Of a DNA stretch of 64,000 nucleotides, positions 9,746 to 19,844 are shown piece after piece. The first letter of the stretch is position 1. Every line of letters starts with the position of its first letter. The translations under genes and the position numbers were made by a program. This DNA is from Mariniphaga sp041684965 (lineage in GTDB: Bacteria; Bacteroidota; Bacteroidia; Bacteroidales; Prolixibacteraceae): assembly GCA_041684965.1 (NCBI GenBank), contig JAWLGR010000006.1:163296-227295 (forward strand), read 5' to 3'. The notes under the pieces are model-generated. The model did no database searches, was not told the DNA's origin, and worked only from the letters and a program-made list of their open reading frames with translations.

Positions 9746-11116
9746 TCAGAATCTTGTATTTACTACATTAGCAAATCGTGAACCAAAGGTATATGAAATA
9801 GCAATGGAACTGACGAAAGAAAAATCGGTAGCGAGTTCACGTCTTTTAAGTAAAACATCTTCCAGTGATGCTTTTCCTTTAGGAAGAGATAGCTGATCTC
9901 TGATCACATCATATTCTATCTGAAAACTTAATGAGAATCCTTCAAACAAACGCAGGGAAGTTTGTCCAAAAAATTCAACGCGGAAATAGTCCGGGTTATG
10001 TAAAAATTGTGAAGCAACTAATCCGGTTTCAATGCTTCCCCAGGGTTGTTGAACATTAATAACTCCCCGAAACTGGTGATTAAATAGTTTTTCGCTGATT
10101 CTATCATAAATAGTTTCCTCAAAATACTCATAATATAGCCATCCAAACTGGTAAGTAAAGGTAATGGCCTGCCTCGTTGCCAGGGAATAGGGCAAAATAC
10201 TGTATTCGATTCCGGGGCTGGTAAATATTCGATGTCGAATATTGCTCCCATTATTGGTAAAATACGTAAAAAACAGACCGGCTGACCAATGTTCACTAAC
10301 ACTTTTAATTGCATAAGTATCCAGTCCATGACGCCGTTGCTCTCTGATAACCGGTTTATCAGCCTCAGACGTTTGAATCCTAACCCTTCCATAGTTAAAA
10401 TAAGGTCTGATACGAAATTTCCATTTTTCTGTGACTCTGTCACTATAAAACCCCCATCGGGAATCAAAGTTACTTTGATTTGACTCTAAATGAAACCTTA
10501 CGCTTCCCAAATATCCCTGGAATACCCAGTAATTCCAGGGATCTTCTACAGGTTTTAATTTAGCTTCATCATCAGGGAGGTATTCGATCATAAAATTAGT
10601 TCCCAGCGGAGTTTGCAACATAAAGGAAGCAACACCCATTTTTAAAAATCGTTGTAAGGCATTCCTGCGTTCAGCAAGGGTAGCATCTCTGTGTAAATAA
10701 TGCTTCAGTGAATAGGATGTTCCTTTAAACTGTCGCCGTCCTATGAAACTAAACTGAAACTCATATCCTCCTCCACCTGTCTGCTCATCAGTAACAAAAA
10801 TATGAATATCTGCCAGTTCAGGATCTCTAACATAGTTTACGAAATTCAATTCTGTACGGATGAAATCATAATCACACCGTCTGCAATCGAGATAAATGGA
10901 AGGGGCATGAAAAGATACAGCAGGCTGTGGCTTCACAATTGATTCTTTAATTCCATTCACCCGAATGGTATCCTGATCATTGATATAAGCAAATCCATGA
11001 TGAAATCCACTTAAAAATAAAATTGTCAATAAAGCAGAAATTTTATTAGTAATTCGTTTAAAAAACAGGTGATTGAGCAATAATTTGCCACGACTGTTCT
11101 GTTGAGAAAATCTCAT
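9746..11116 (-). CDS. outer-membrane beta-barrel family protein, unknown function
   Basis: A secreted protein of about 456 residues when started at the Met at 11116; a longer frame reaches 11176. A hydrophobic segment (SALLTILFLSGFHHGFA) suits a signal sequence. Next comes a small domain with LDCRRCDYDFIRTE and PELADIHIFVTD, then many alternating amphipathic strands with aromatic ends, finishing SYTFGSRFANVVNTRF, typical of Bacteroidota barrels. Residue composition argues for an outer-membrane protein of about 14-16 strands. Its 3' end faces the 3' end of the sensor kinase. No enzymatic motif is seen. Confidence 0.75.
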   Translation of the reverse strand: MRFSQQNSRGKLLLNHLFFKRITNKISALLTILFLSGFHHGFAYINDQDTIRVNGIKESIVKPQPAVSFHAPSIYLDCRRCDYDFIRTELNFVNYVRDPELADIHIFVTDEQTGGGGYEFQFSFIGRRQFKGTSYSLKHYLHRDATLAERRNALQRFLKMGVASFMLQTPLGTNFMIEYLPDDEAKLKPVEDPWNYWVFQGYLGSVRFHLESNQSNFDSRWGFYSDRVTEKWKFRIRPYFNYGRVRIQTSEADKPVIREQRRHGLDTYAIKSVSEHWSAGLFFTYFTNNGSNIRHRIFTSPGIEYSILPYSLATRQAITFTYQFGWLYYEYFEETIYDRISEKLFNHQFRGVINVQQPWGSIETGLVASQFLHNPDYFRVEFFGQTSLRLFEGFSLSFQIEYDVIRDQLSLPKGKASLEDVLLKRRELATDFSFVSSIAISYTFGSRFANVVNTRF

Positions 11117-11397
11117 GAAGCATTTAGTTTTTTTATTTAATATTTTAACAAATAATGGGATACAACTGTTTTCCATTTTTAATGTTCTCCAACGAAAAAT
11201 AAATCATGGGTCCAGATTGATCGGCAAGATAAGGTTCTGATTCATGAATGTAAATCTTTATATCAGGTGGGCTATTAAACAACTATTCAAACTATTTAAA
11301 CAAGAACAATAAAAAATAAATAAATCCGGACAGCTAAAAAATTTTTCACAGCTATAACTTTTCTTAAATTCGTGGAATAAAATCAGAAAAAATTACA

Positions 11398-12228
11398 ATG
11401 AATTGTAAAATTACCTCCAATGATATTGTGGTAAAATCTTGGAATCAATTAATAGATGAAGTTTACCATGATTCGTGGAAGCCAGAAATGGACAGGTATC
11501 GCAGCGATTATGCATTCAGGGGGTTATCTGACTGCAGGTACCAGCTTAGAAACAGTTTCTTGCGAAATTGTGGAAATCATACTGAACTTGAGTACCATTT
11601 ATTACGTAATTTCAGAAAATATGCCCGGACAAGTGAACCCCAACATACCAATACTCATCTAAGATCATTGGTATTGGCGCAGCATCATGGTCTTACAACC
11701 AGATTGGTTGACTGGACCTACTCACCTTTTATAGCGATGCATTTTGCTACATCAAATACTGATAAGTTTAATATTGACGGAGTAATCTGGCAGATTGATT
11801 TTGTAAAAGTAAACCGTTTGACTCCCGAACCTCTTAATGCTCTGCTTCGCAAGGAAAAATGCAACGCTTTTACTGTAGACATGTTGGAATCGGAATTTTT
11901 ATCGTTGCAAAAATTTGACGAGCAATTCGGCAAAGGTCTGGCTTTATTTTTTGAACCACCATCCCTCGATGAACGGATTGTTAACCAATTTGCTCTTTTT
12001 TCTATTATGACCGATGCAACTGCTGTTTTCGATAACTGGCTGGTAAAACATCCTAAATTGTACCGAAGAATCATTATCCCGGCAAAACTAAAATGGGAAA
12101 TCCGGGATAAACTTGACCAGGCAAATATTACCGAACGGGTCTTATTCCCTGGGCTTGATGGATTGGCCAGCTGGTTAAAAAGGCATTATCAGCCTAAAAA
12201 TAATAAACACAATTCAACATTCAGGTAA
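11398..12228 (+). CDS. FRG-domain protein
   Basis: A 276-residue protein with the FRG signature: YAFRGLSDCRYQL near residue 40, and VLAQHHGLTTRLVDWTYSPF with AMHFATS around residues 90-115. FRG domains occur in several bacterial toxin-like and abortive-infection proteins, but the biochemical role is not established. It is followed after 13 bases by a predicted methyltransferase gene in the same direction, so the two probably form an operon. No membrane segments or signal peptide are seen. Confidence 0.8.
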   Translation: MNCKITSNDIVVKSWNQLIDEVYHDSWKPEMDRYRSDYAFRGLSDCRYQLRNSFLRNCGNHTELEYHLLRNFRKYARTSEPQHTNTHLRSLVLAQHHGLTTRLVDWTYSPFIAMHFATSNTDKFNIDGVIWQIDFVKVNRLTPEPLNALLRKEKCNAFTVDMLESEFLSLQKFDEQFGKGLALFFEPPSLDERIVNQFALFSIMTDATAVFDNWLVKHPKLYRRIIIPAKLKWEIRDKLDQANITERVLFPGLDGLASWLKRHYQPKNNKHNSTFR

Positions 12229-12241
12229 ATAAAGGGAAAGC

Positions 12242-12943
12242 ATGAATGATCCAATTGGACAAGCTATATTCGATTATTATGTAAAAGGTGAGGCGGAAAA
12301 CATAAAGATTAATACCAATTATACAACCAATGAGTACTTATCTCCATCCTATTTTTTCCGAACTGTTGCGATAATGCCATTGATTGAACAAACTGCACTT
12401 AATTTGAGTTTAGGCAAGACACTGGATGTTGGGGCAGCAGCTGGTTGTCATACACTTCCTTTGCAAAATAAAGGGCTGAATGTGACAGCACTTGAAAAAT
12501 CATTGCTCTCAGCAGATGTAATGAAGAAGCGGGCAGTTGAAAATGTGGTTTGTGCAGATTTATATGAATTTCATGAGGGAAATTTTGATACAATCCTGTT
12601 GCTGATGAATGGAACAGGTATTGGCGGAACAATTGGTGGATTAAGAAAATTATTGCTGCACCTAAAAAAATTACTTTCAAAAAAAGGCCAGATATTAATT
12701 GATTCATCCGACATTCGATATCTTTTTGAAGAGGAGGACGGATCATTCTGGATTGAGCTGACAAATGACAAATACTTTGGGGAAATGAGATATGAAGTTA
12801 CCTACCAGGGTATGACTTCCTGCTTTAACTGGCTGTTTGTTGATTTTAATACGCTCAGTGATGTGGCTAAAACAGCCGGATTCCAATGTCGGTTAATAGC
12901 AGAAGGATTGCATCATGACTACCTGGCCCAACTTACATCTTAA
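12242..12943 (+). CDS. SAM-dependent methyltransferase (class I)
   Basis: A 233-residue class I methyltransferase. Motif I reads LDVGAAAGCHTLPL near residues 59-72, with an acidic residue at the end of strand 2 (TALEKS). Later strands include DTILLLMNGTGIGG and KKGQILIDSSDI. The substrate is not evident; the C-terminal region resembles small-molecule methyltransferases. The start is 13 bases after the FRG gene stop, indicating translational coupling or co-transcription. Confidence 0.8.
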   Translation: MNDPIGQAIFDYYVKGEAENIKINTNYTTNEYLSPSYFFRTVAIMPLIEQTALNLSLGKTLDVGAAAGCHTLPLQNKGLNVTALEKSLLSADVMKKRAVENVVCADLYEFHEGNFDTILLLMNGTGIGGTIGGLRKLLLHLKKLLSKKGQILIDSSDIRYLFEEEDGSFWIELTNDKYFGEMRYEVTYQGMTSCFNWLFVDFNTLSDVAKTAGFQCRLIAEGLHHDYLAQLTS

Positions 12944-13114
12944 TTGTTTTCTAAATTTTACCCTTATAAAAATTGGAAACAGACTAAAACTAATCGTTTA
13001 CCGAAAAACCAGTATACTTTACAGAATATAATTCCCTGTTTGATAGCAAATAAGTAATTTAGTAAGGAATCTAAAAAGATTTTTTGAGAAAAATAATCAC
13101 ATAAATTAAAACAT

Positions 13115-13363
13115 ATGAAAACAATACTTTTCCTTTCATCTGTTTTTTTTCTTTTAGGATTAAAAGTTAGCAGTCTTGTTGATTTAAAAGGAAAAGCCAA
13201 TGCTGTTGACCAGATGATAACCACCAAAATAATTAAATCCAAACCAGTAAAAGCATTGCCTATATTTAAAGATTCAGATGAAAAGGAGTTAGAAAGGGAA
13301 GAAAAAACTCAAGATGGTTTAACAAAACATGCACCTGGAGAACAAAGTAACAATAAAGACTAA
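13115..13363 (+). CDS. small exported or membrane-anchored protein, unknown
   Basis: An 82-residue ORF with a hydrophobic N-terminus (residues 3-16) that looks like a signal sequence or anchor, then a charged Lys/Glu-rich tail (DSDEKELEREEKTQDG). No known domain. It stands between the methyltransferase and the aldo/keto reductase with long AT-rich flanks. The start follows an A-rich stretch as in neighbouring genes. Coding status is plausible from the signal-like N-terminus but not certain. Confidence 0.5.
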   Translation: MKTILFLSSVFFLLGLKVSSLVDLKGKANAVDQMITTKIIKSKPVKALPIFKDSDEKELEREEKTQDGLTKHAPGEQSNNKD

Positions 13364-13621
13364 ATATCTGCCAATCTCTACCAATTTCATTTTTTTATTG
13401 AATTATCAAACCTGCTAATTCATACCCCATTCATTACAATCAACCCCATCTGATTTTGATGCTCATTGATCTGTGGCCAAAAAACATTTAATTTTTATTT
13501 CGGGACAATTAATTTGTTATTTTAGTAAAGTCGAATTGAATGACAGAGCATTAAGCTGATGAAAACCGTATAGCTCAACCAAACAAACATCTGGTTTGTT
13601 GTGGTTTAAAACTACTAAGTT

Positions 13622-14548
13622 ATGGCAAAAATTAGTTTAAATATAGATCGAAGGAACTTTGTCCGGGCACTGTCATTGGGAACAGCTCATCTTTTATTCT
13701 CAAATCCGCTGCTAGCAAGCCGATCTAAATATTCCAGTACCGTTCCCATACAAAAAGTAAAGCTTGGAGGATCAGGCATCGAAACCACCCTTGTAGGTTT
13801 TGGTACAGGGGTCCATGCTTCAAATCGTTCAGCATATCTTACCCGTCAGGATAAGAAGGAAAGTGTTGCAATGCTTCAACATGCATGGGATAAAGGCATA
13901 CGGTTTTTTGACTGTGCCGACTCCTATGGTACACATGGATTAGTGGCAGAGGCAATGAAAAAAATGAACCGTGAAGAAATAACATTGGCTTCAAAGATCT
14001 GGGTCCGGAGCGGAGGAATTCCTGAACCAGAGAGGCCGGATGCCGATAAAGTAATTGAAAGGTTCCGTAAAGAATTAGATACCGATTATATCGATTTGGT
14101 ACAGATTCATTGCCTGGTTGAAAAGAACTGGACGGAAAACCAAAAAAGACAAATGGATATTCTTGAAAACCTTAAATCAAAAGGAATAATAAAAGCACAC
14201 GGTGTTTCGGTACATTCATTGGAAGCTATGAAGGAGGCCGCCAAAAGTTCATGGGTAGATGTCATCCACGTACGGATAAATCCATACGGTATTGCTATGG
14301 ATAAACCAGATCCGCAAGAGGTGATAGATGTAATCAGTCAAATACATGGGTCAGGCAAAGGAGTTATAGGAATGAAGCTGGTTGGAAATGGGAAATACCG
14401 AAATGAAGGTGAAAAGATTGATAATGCTATCCGTTTTGTACTTGGCCTTGAAATAGTAGACATGGTAATAATCGGATTTGAATCAAATGAACAAATAGAT
14501 AATTATCTTGTCAGAACGGAAAATGCATTAAAAAGTCTTCGCGGATAG
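13622..14548 (+). CDS. aldo/keto reductase with Tat-type signal
   Basis: A 308-residue aldo/keto reductase. The N-terminus has a twin-arginine signal (DRRNFVRALSLG) and a hydrophobic stretch, implying export of the folded enzyme to the periplasm. The catalytic set is visible: Asp and Tyr in FFDCADSYG, Lys in TLASKIWV and His in VQIHCLVE. NADPH-type reduction of carbonyls is expected; the substrate is unknown. The gene reads toward gamma-glutamyltransferase with an 87-base gap. Confidence 0.87.
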   Translation: MAKISLNIDRRNFVRALSLGTAHLLFSNPLLASRSKYSSTVPIQKVKLGGSGIETTLVGFGTGVHASNRSAYLTRQDKKESVAMLQHAWDKGIRFFDCADSYGTHGLVAEAMKKMNREEITLASKIWVRSGGIPEPERPDADKVIERFRKELDTDYIDLVQIHCLVEKNWTENQKRQMDILENLKSKGIIKAHGVSVHSLEAMKEAAKSSWVDVIHVRINPYGIAMDKPDPQEVIDVISQIHGSGKGVIGMKLVGNGKYRNEGEKIDNAIRFVLGLEIVDMVIIGFESNEQIDNYLVRTENALKSLRG

Positions 14549-14635
14549 ATTTTCTGTTTTATTATAATAGTTGTTAAACTGCAAATAAATACTGCATATT
14601 TAACTTTACAAACAATATGAATTAAACAAAAACAA

Positions 14636-16324
14636 ATGGACAAAACTATACTTACTATCCTTTCTTTATTCTTATGTCTCCAGCTTTACTCCCAGGATCG
14701 TATTACCGGTCTTAGTTTTGCAACCCGCAGTGAAGTAATTGCTCAAAATGGCATGGCATGTACAAGCCAGCCACTCGCAACACAGGTGGCACTTGACATC
14801 CTGAAGTCGGGAGGAAATGCAATAGATGCGGCCATTGCGGCAAATGCCGTTTTGGGTTTGACAGAGCCAACCGGCAATGGTATTGGTGGTGATTTATTTG
14901 CTATAATATGGGATGCAAAAACGAAGAAGTTATATGGCTTAAATGCCAGTGGGAGGTCGCCGTATGAATTGACCTATGATTTTTTCATCGAAAATGGGTA
15001 TAAATCAATTCCAGCCCTGGGTCCACTGCCGGTTTCTGTTCCAGGATGCGTTGATGGGTGGTTTGAACTACACAAAAAATTTGGTCGGCTCCCAATGAAT
15101 AACATACTTTCACCTGCTATAAAATACGCGGAAGATGGATTTCCGGTTTCTGAACTTATTGCTCATTACTGGAAAAATAATTCACAAATCCTAAAAGAAT
15201 TTTCAGGCTTTGCCGAAACATTTATGCCTGAAGGTAAAACACCCGCAAAGGGTGAGATTTTCAAGAACCCTTATCTGGCAAATACATTACAGCTGATTGC
15301 CTCCAGGGGTCGTGATGTATTTTACAAAGGAGAAATAGCAGAAAAAATTGTTAAGTATGTACGTGAACAGGGAGGCTTTCTAAGCATGAAAGACATGGAG
15401 AATCATACTTCGGAATGGATAGAACCTATTTCAACCAATTACAGGGGGTATGATGTATGGGAATTACCTCCAAATGGACAAGGAACCGCTGTATTGCAAA
15501 TGCTCAATATACTGGAGAATTATGATATCGGCAGCATGGGGTTTGGTTCGCCTGAATACATACATCTGTTCGTTGAGGCGAAAAAATTGGCTTTTGAAGA
15601 TCGTGCAAAATATTATTCTGACCCTGCTTTTAATGCGTTACCAGTTGAACAGCTAATTTCAAAAAGCTATGGAAAAGAACGGGCTGCACTTATTAATCCT
15701 GAAAAATCCGGGAACAGCTATCCTGCCGGAGAACTGGAAACAGGAAATACCATTTATCTTACTACAGCAGATAAGGAAGGTAACATGGTCTCGCTGATCC
15801 AAAGTAATTATCGTGGAATGGGGTCTGGAATGACTCCTGGTAAACTAGGGTTTGTTTTACAAGACCGGGGAGAACTTTTTGCATTGGAAAAAGGTCATAT
15901 GAATGTATATGAACCACATAAAAGACCCTTCCACACAATTATTCCTGCTTTTATAACAAAAGAGGGAGAACCTTATATCAGCTTTGGTTTAATGGGCGGT
16001 GCAATGCAGCCGCAAGGACATGTACAGATTGTATGTAACCTGGTAGATTTTGGAATGAATTTACAGGAAGCAGGAGATGCACCCCGTATACAACATTCAG
16101 GCTCAAGTCAGCCAACCGGTGAGAAAATGACTGATGGAGGAGAGGTGTCACTTGAAACAGGATTTTCTTATGAAACGATACGAGCACTAATGAGAAAAGG
16201 ACATAAAATAGGATTCGCTGATGGACCTTATGGCGGTTACCAGGCTATAATGTGGGATACCGATAACAAAGTTTATTTTGGTGCTTCTGAATCACGAAAA
16301 GATGGACAGGCTGCCGGTTATTAA
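14636..16324 (+). CDS. ggt: gamma-glutamyltransferase
   Basis: A 562-residue Ntn-hydrolase of usual family length with a signal peptide (residues 1-19), acting in the periplasm on glutathione and gamma-glutamyl amides. The autoprocessing and nucleophile Thr is the first Thr of GNTIYLTTADKEGN (about residue 375), aligned with the TTHYSVVD motif of the E. coli enzyme. The small-subunit oxyanion region reads MGSGMTPGKLGF. N-terminal features such as GGNAIDAAIAANAVLG and GNGIGGDLF are typical. It may be co-transcribed with the upstream aldo/keto reductase. Confidence 0.92.
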   Translation: MDKTILTILSLFLCLQLYSQDRITGLSFATRSEVIAQNGMACTSQPLATQVALDILKSGGNAIDAAIAANAVLGLTEPTGNGIGGDLFAIIWDAKTKKLYGLNASGRSPYELTYDFFIENGYKSIPALGPLPVSVPGCVDGWFELHKKFGRLPMNNILSPAIKYAEDGFPVSELIAHYWKNNSQILKEFSGFAETFMPEGKTPAKGEIFKNPYLANTLQLIASRGRDVFYKGEIAEKIVKYVREQGGFLSMKDMENHTSEWIEPISTNYRGYDVWELPPNGQGTAVLQMLNILENYDIGSMGFGSPEYIHLFVEAKKLAFEDRAKYYSDPAFNALPVEQLISKSYGKERAALINPEKSGNSYPAGELETGNTIYLTTADKEGNMVSLIQSNYRGMGSGMTPGKLGFVLQDRGELFALEKGHMNVYEPHKRPFHTIIPAFITKEGEPYISFGLMGGAMQPQGHVQIVCNLVDFGMNLQEAGDAPRIQHSGSSQPTGEKMTDGGEVSLETGFSYETIRALMRKGHKIGFADGPYGGYQAIMWDTDNKVYFGASESRKDGQAAGY

Positions 16325-16331
16325 CAAGGTT

Positions 16332-16583
16332 CTAATTGGTTTTACCTGTAATTTCATAAAAACCACAAGACTTCTTCCCATATAATAACCTCCCATGAAG
16401 ACACACTCTGTGACGATATATATAATCGTCCACCTCTTCACTGGTTAATGAATTAATGTATTCCCACTTTTCAAAGGCATTTTTTTTTCTGAATTCTTCA
16501 ATAGGACAGTCCGCTAAGGCCTGTTTTAGCGGACAGGCGCAATAGACACCAAAAAGCCATATTTTTTTATCAATTTCTTTCAC
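16332..16583 (-). CDS. small cysteine-containing protein, unknown
   Basis: An 83-residue protein with six cysteines, some paired as YCACPL, ADCPIEEF and RVCLHG, and a C-terminal KKSCGFYE. The pattern suggests a metal- or disulfide-stabilised fold. It converges on gamma-glutamyltransferase, ending 8 bases from that gene's stop. No family is recognised. The composition and clean start support coding. Confidence 0.55.
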   Translation of the reverse strand: MKEIDKKIWLFGVYCACPLKQALADCPIEEFRKKNAFEKWEYINSLTSEEVDDYIYRHRVCLHGRLLYGKKSCGFYEITGKTN

Positions 16584-16887
16584 CTTCTATACCCAGTAAG
16601 TATGTTCAAAAATAATATGTATATTAGTTAACGATAAAAAACTTTTGCTGATAATAAGGTTTAAAATTGCCGAATTTTTGAAATAAAAAATCTGATAGGT
16701 AAGTTTCAAAACGCTGACTCAATTTGAACATTTTTTTAAAATAAAAACTGTTAGCTTATAATGAAATCACTCCAATCATATTTCAATCAGCGTAAGTATT
16801 ATTTCTCTTAAATATTCAAATCATTAATAAATAGTTTCATAAAGATAATTATACAGGAATTTTGTAAATTACACAAAAAAAATAAAA
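16584..16887. other. intergenic region between divergent genes
   Basis: About 300 very AT-rich bases separating the divergently transcribed cysteine-rich gene and the phosphotriesterase-family gene. It must hold promoters for both. I found no hairpin terminator, repeat or RNA gene. Confidence 0.5.
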
Positions 16888-17901
16888 ATGAAAGCTTCAC
16901 CAGGATTAAATAAAGGCATTCTTTTATTTCTGCTCCTGAGTATTATCTCATGTTCAAATAAGGATGGAACAGTAATAACTGTAACAGGAGAAATCCGGGC
17001 AGGAGCGATGGGTAAAACATTACATCATGAACATTTGCTTGTTGACTTTACAGGTGCAGACAGCACAGGTTATCACCGGTGGAACAGAGACAGTGTGGCA
17101 AAAAAAGTACTTCCTTATTTAATTGAAATAAAGAAACTTGGTTATAAAACCCTGGTTGAATGCACACCTTCCTATCTTGGACGTGATCCCGAACTATTAA
17201 AAATGCTTTCCGAAAGTTCAGGTATTCAACTTATAACCAATACAGGCTACTATGGTGCTATGGATAACAAATTTCTGCCTGCCCATGCATTACGGGAAAC
17301 TGCGGAAGAATTGGCAGCACGTTGGATTGATGAAGCACAAAAGGGAATTGAGAATACAAATATTTATCCAGGATTCATAAAAATTTCAGTAGCAAACAAG
17401 CCACTTGATGCTATTCATCGGAAAATAGTTGGAGCTGCAGCCATTACTCATAAAACAACCGGGTTAATCATTATGTCACATTCCGGAAATGCCGTACCAG
17501 CATTCCAGCAACTTGAAATTTTAAAAAATTATGGTGTCCATCCATCAGCATTTATATGGACTCATGCACATGAAGAAAAAGATTATACTAAGCATGCAGA
17601 TGCTGCCAGACGTGGAGCATGGATAGCCTTCGATGGATTTTCAACTGATAATTTAAATAAATATGTGGAATTCGCTGTATATATGAAAAAACAAGGATTA
17701 TTGAACCGGGTACTTTTTTCACATGACGCCGGCTGGTACAAACCTGATGAACGGGAAGGTGGAAATTTCAGAGGATTTACAGAAATAGATAACGTATTTG
17801 TTCCGGCGCTTAGAAAAGCAGGTTTAAGTCAACAAGATATTCATCAGCTTTTTGTCCTGAACCCAAAGGAAGCATTTCATGTAAAATTTCGTTGGCTTTA
17901 A
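16888..17901 (+). CDS. phosphotriesterase-family metal hydrolase, lipoprotein
   Basis: A 337-residue amidohydrolase-superfamily enzyme with a lipoprotein signal (LLSIISC, Cys22), so membrane-anchored outside the cytoplasm. The binuclear metal site is visible: HxH at His47/His49 (KTLHHEHLL), the bridging Lys in FIKISV, His in IMSHSGNA, His in WTHAHEEKD and Asp in LFSHDAGWY. Family members hydrolyse lactones or phosphoesters; the natural substrate here is unknown. It is monocistronic, with a USP gene starting about 100 bases downstream. Confidence 0.87.
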   Translation: MKASPGLNKGILLFLLLSIISCSNKDGTVITVTGEIRAGAMGKTLHHEHLLVDFTGADSTGYHRWNRDSVAKKVLPYLIEIKKLGYKTLVECTPSYLGRDPELLKMLSESSGIQLITNTGYYGAMDNKFLPAHALRETAEELAARWIDEAQKGIENTNIYPGFIKISVANKPLDAIHRKIVGAAAITHKTTGLIIMSHSGNAVPAFQQLEILKNYGVHPSAFIWTHAHEEKDYTKHADAARRGAWIAFDGFSTDNLNKYVEFAVYMKKQGLLNRVLFSHDAGWYKPDEREGGNFRGFTEIDNVFVPALRKAGLSQQDIHQLFVLNPKEAFHVKFRWL

Positions 17902-17998
17902 TTATTCCATTAAATTCCTATGCTATTGATGTATATATTTTTCTAAAATTTTAAACTTTATTTCCGCAATTCGTATAATATAAATATTGGCAAATTAA

Positions 17999-18871
17999 AT
18001 GAGATACAGATCGAATAATATAATGGCATTAATTCCACCTGGTGAGGAGGGAATCCCTGTACTGCAGCAGGCATTCTTTTTCCAGCAATCATTGGGAATG
18101 CGGGTGTTTTTATACCGAATACTCGAAAAACCATCTTTTTTTCAAAGAATTTTTCAAGCAAATGAAGCAAAAAATGAGCGTGCACGGGCTTTAAAAAATT
18201 TTCATGAATTTGCATCAGCGATAATTCCCAATGATTTAATAAATAACTTTACCTATCGCATAAAGTATGGGGGTATATTGGAGGTACTGCTCCGGCAATC
18301 TAAAAAAGGCGGCTATGAATTCATAATTGTTGGAAAAGATGGTTCAAAAAATTGTCTGGAACCCACTGAACTTGATAAACTTATCAGTCGCTCAAGCTGT
18401 CCCATTATGACAATAAATAAAAAACATGCCTTAAATGAAATTAAAACCATAGTTATACCTGTAGATATATCTCAAACAACACAAAAAAAACTTCTGTGGG
18501 CTACTTATTTTGCCAAAAAGTATCGGGCAAAAGTAATAATTGTATCCGCACTTTCTTTAAACATCGATTTGAAGAAAAGCCTGGCATGGAGGAATGCGGA
18601 AAAACTAAAACATATGCTTTCACAAAGAGATATTGATTGTGAGGTAACTATTATTAAAGAAAAAGAAAAGGCAAAACATGAAGTCATTCTTGACTGCATT
18701 AATAAAATCAATCAAGGACTTGTAATTATCCGCACCCATCAGAAGTCAAATATGAAGGACACACAGATTGGCAATTTTGTTTCCAACATAGTACATGGAA
18801 GCAAGATTCCTGTCTTTACAGTAAACAGGTTCCTTTATCCGATGCCGGTTGATTTTGAATTAAATGAATAA
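17999..18871 (+). CDS. universal stress protein-like, two USP domains
   Basis: A 290-residue cytoplasmic protein with two tandem USP-like halves (about 1-140 and 141-290). The second half begins with TIVIPVDISQTTQKKLLW, and the end reads IVHGSKIPVFTVN, typical of USP C-terminal strands. The ATP-binding GxxG(9)G motif is not clear, so nucleotide binding is uncertain. Role: inferred stress-related, not demonstrable from sequence. It converges on the barrel gene downstream. Confidence 0.75.
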   Translation: MRYRSNNIMALIPPGEEGIPVLQQAFFFQQSLGMRVFLYRILEKPSFFQRIFQANEAKNERARALKNFHEFASAIIPNDLINNFTYRIKYGGILEVLLRQSKKGGYEFIIVGKDGSKNCLEPTELDKLISRSSCPIMTINKKHALNEIKTIVIPVDISQTTQKKLLWATYFAKKYRAKVIIVSALSLNIDLKKSLAWRNAEKLKHMLSQRDIDCEVTIIKEKEKAKHEVILDCINKINQGLVIIRTHQKSNMKDTQIGNFVSNIVHGSKIPVFTVNRFLYPMPVDFELNE

Positions 18872-18907
18872 GAAATATATATTTTCCTGGGGAAAAGTAT
18901 TTTGTTT

Positions 18908-19564
18908 TCAATTTCTCCTGTACCAATGATATCGGTCTTGCCGGGTATTGTTTCCAAAGAAATAAGCCAGGGAAATTGTAATAACATTATTGAATAATTT
19001 TTCATCTGATAAATTTGAAATCGTAGAAAGGGATCTGCTGTACCCGAGTTGAACTTCCAGCCCTTCGAACAAATAACCAACTCCAAAATTTAAACCAATA
19101 TCCAACGGTTTAATTTCATCAGTATCTGATGTCCCAATACGAATTCTCTCGATCAAATTATTTTCATCTTCAAGGTATTTATACCTTCCATTAATTGCAT
19201 AACCAAGATAAGGACCCGCAAAAAACTGAATGAAACCAGCACCGGCATTAATTATAAATATACTATTCAATGGAAATTCAAGGTAAGTTATCAAAATTTC
19301 ATCTTCGTCATCTTCAGCATAATTAAGAGAAGTACCTTTTCCTGAAAGAAGTATTCCGGACTGAAAAGAGTAATTTTTATGTATTCTAAAATTTAACATA
19401 CTACCAAAAAAAGCACCCGGCATATATTCGGCATTACTATATACACCTTCCAGTTTTGAATAACTCAATCCAATTTTTGGTGCTATAGAAACCTGAGCAT
19501 GTAAATTATAGATGAAAAATAGTAACAGTATTGCAAAAGCTGCTGTTTTCTTTTTTACTTTCAT
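18908..19564 (-). CDS. PorT-like outer-membrane beta-barrel protein
   Basis: About 218 residues when started at the Met at 19564, chosen because it gives a clean signal sequence (hydrophobic residues 10-24, then AQVSIAPKIG); the frame stays open to 19648. Alternating strands such as GAFFGSMLNFRI and LNFGVGYLFEGLEVQLGYS are typical of the small 8-strand outer-membrane barrels common in Bacteroidota. Function is unknown, likely structural or an outer-membrane sensor. Confidence 0.75.
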   Translation of the reverse strand: MKVKKKTAAFAILLLFFIYNLHAQVSIAPKIGLSYSKLEGVYSNAEYMPGAFFGSMLNFRIHKNYSFQSGILLSGKGTSLNYAEDDEDEILITYLEFPLNSIFIINAGAGFIQFFAGPYLGYAINGRYKYLEDENNLIERIRIGTSDTDEIKPLDIGLNFGVGYLFEGLEVQLGYSRSLSTISNLSDEKLFNNVITISLAYFFGNNTRQDRYHWYRRN

Positions 19565-19844
19565 CTCTCTATAAATGTTAGTTTTTAAAGGTATGTATCT
19601 CATTCTACCAATAATATGGATAATTTTCGATAGAATTCGTAAGTTCATTTCGTGTAACTACCATGAAAATTATGATGTTACTCGCTTGTGACTTTAAATT
19701 TTCATGGACGTTTTATTAAAAAATACTATTCTTATGTATTTTAACTACCCTGGCAATTATAATGTTTGCTTTTCCTCTGCCGGCTGGGCTGAAAGAAAAT
19801 AAAACAACTGTTTTTTAATAATGTTCTTTTTATTTTTTAGCCGG

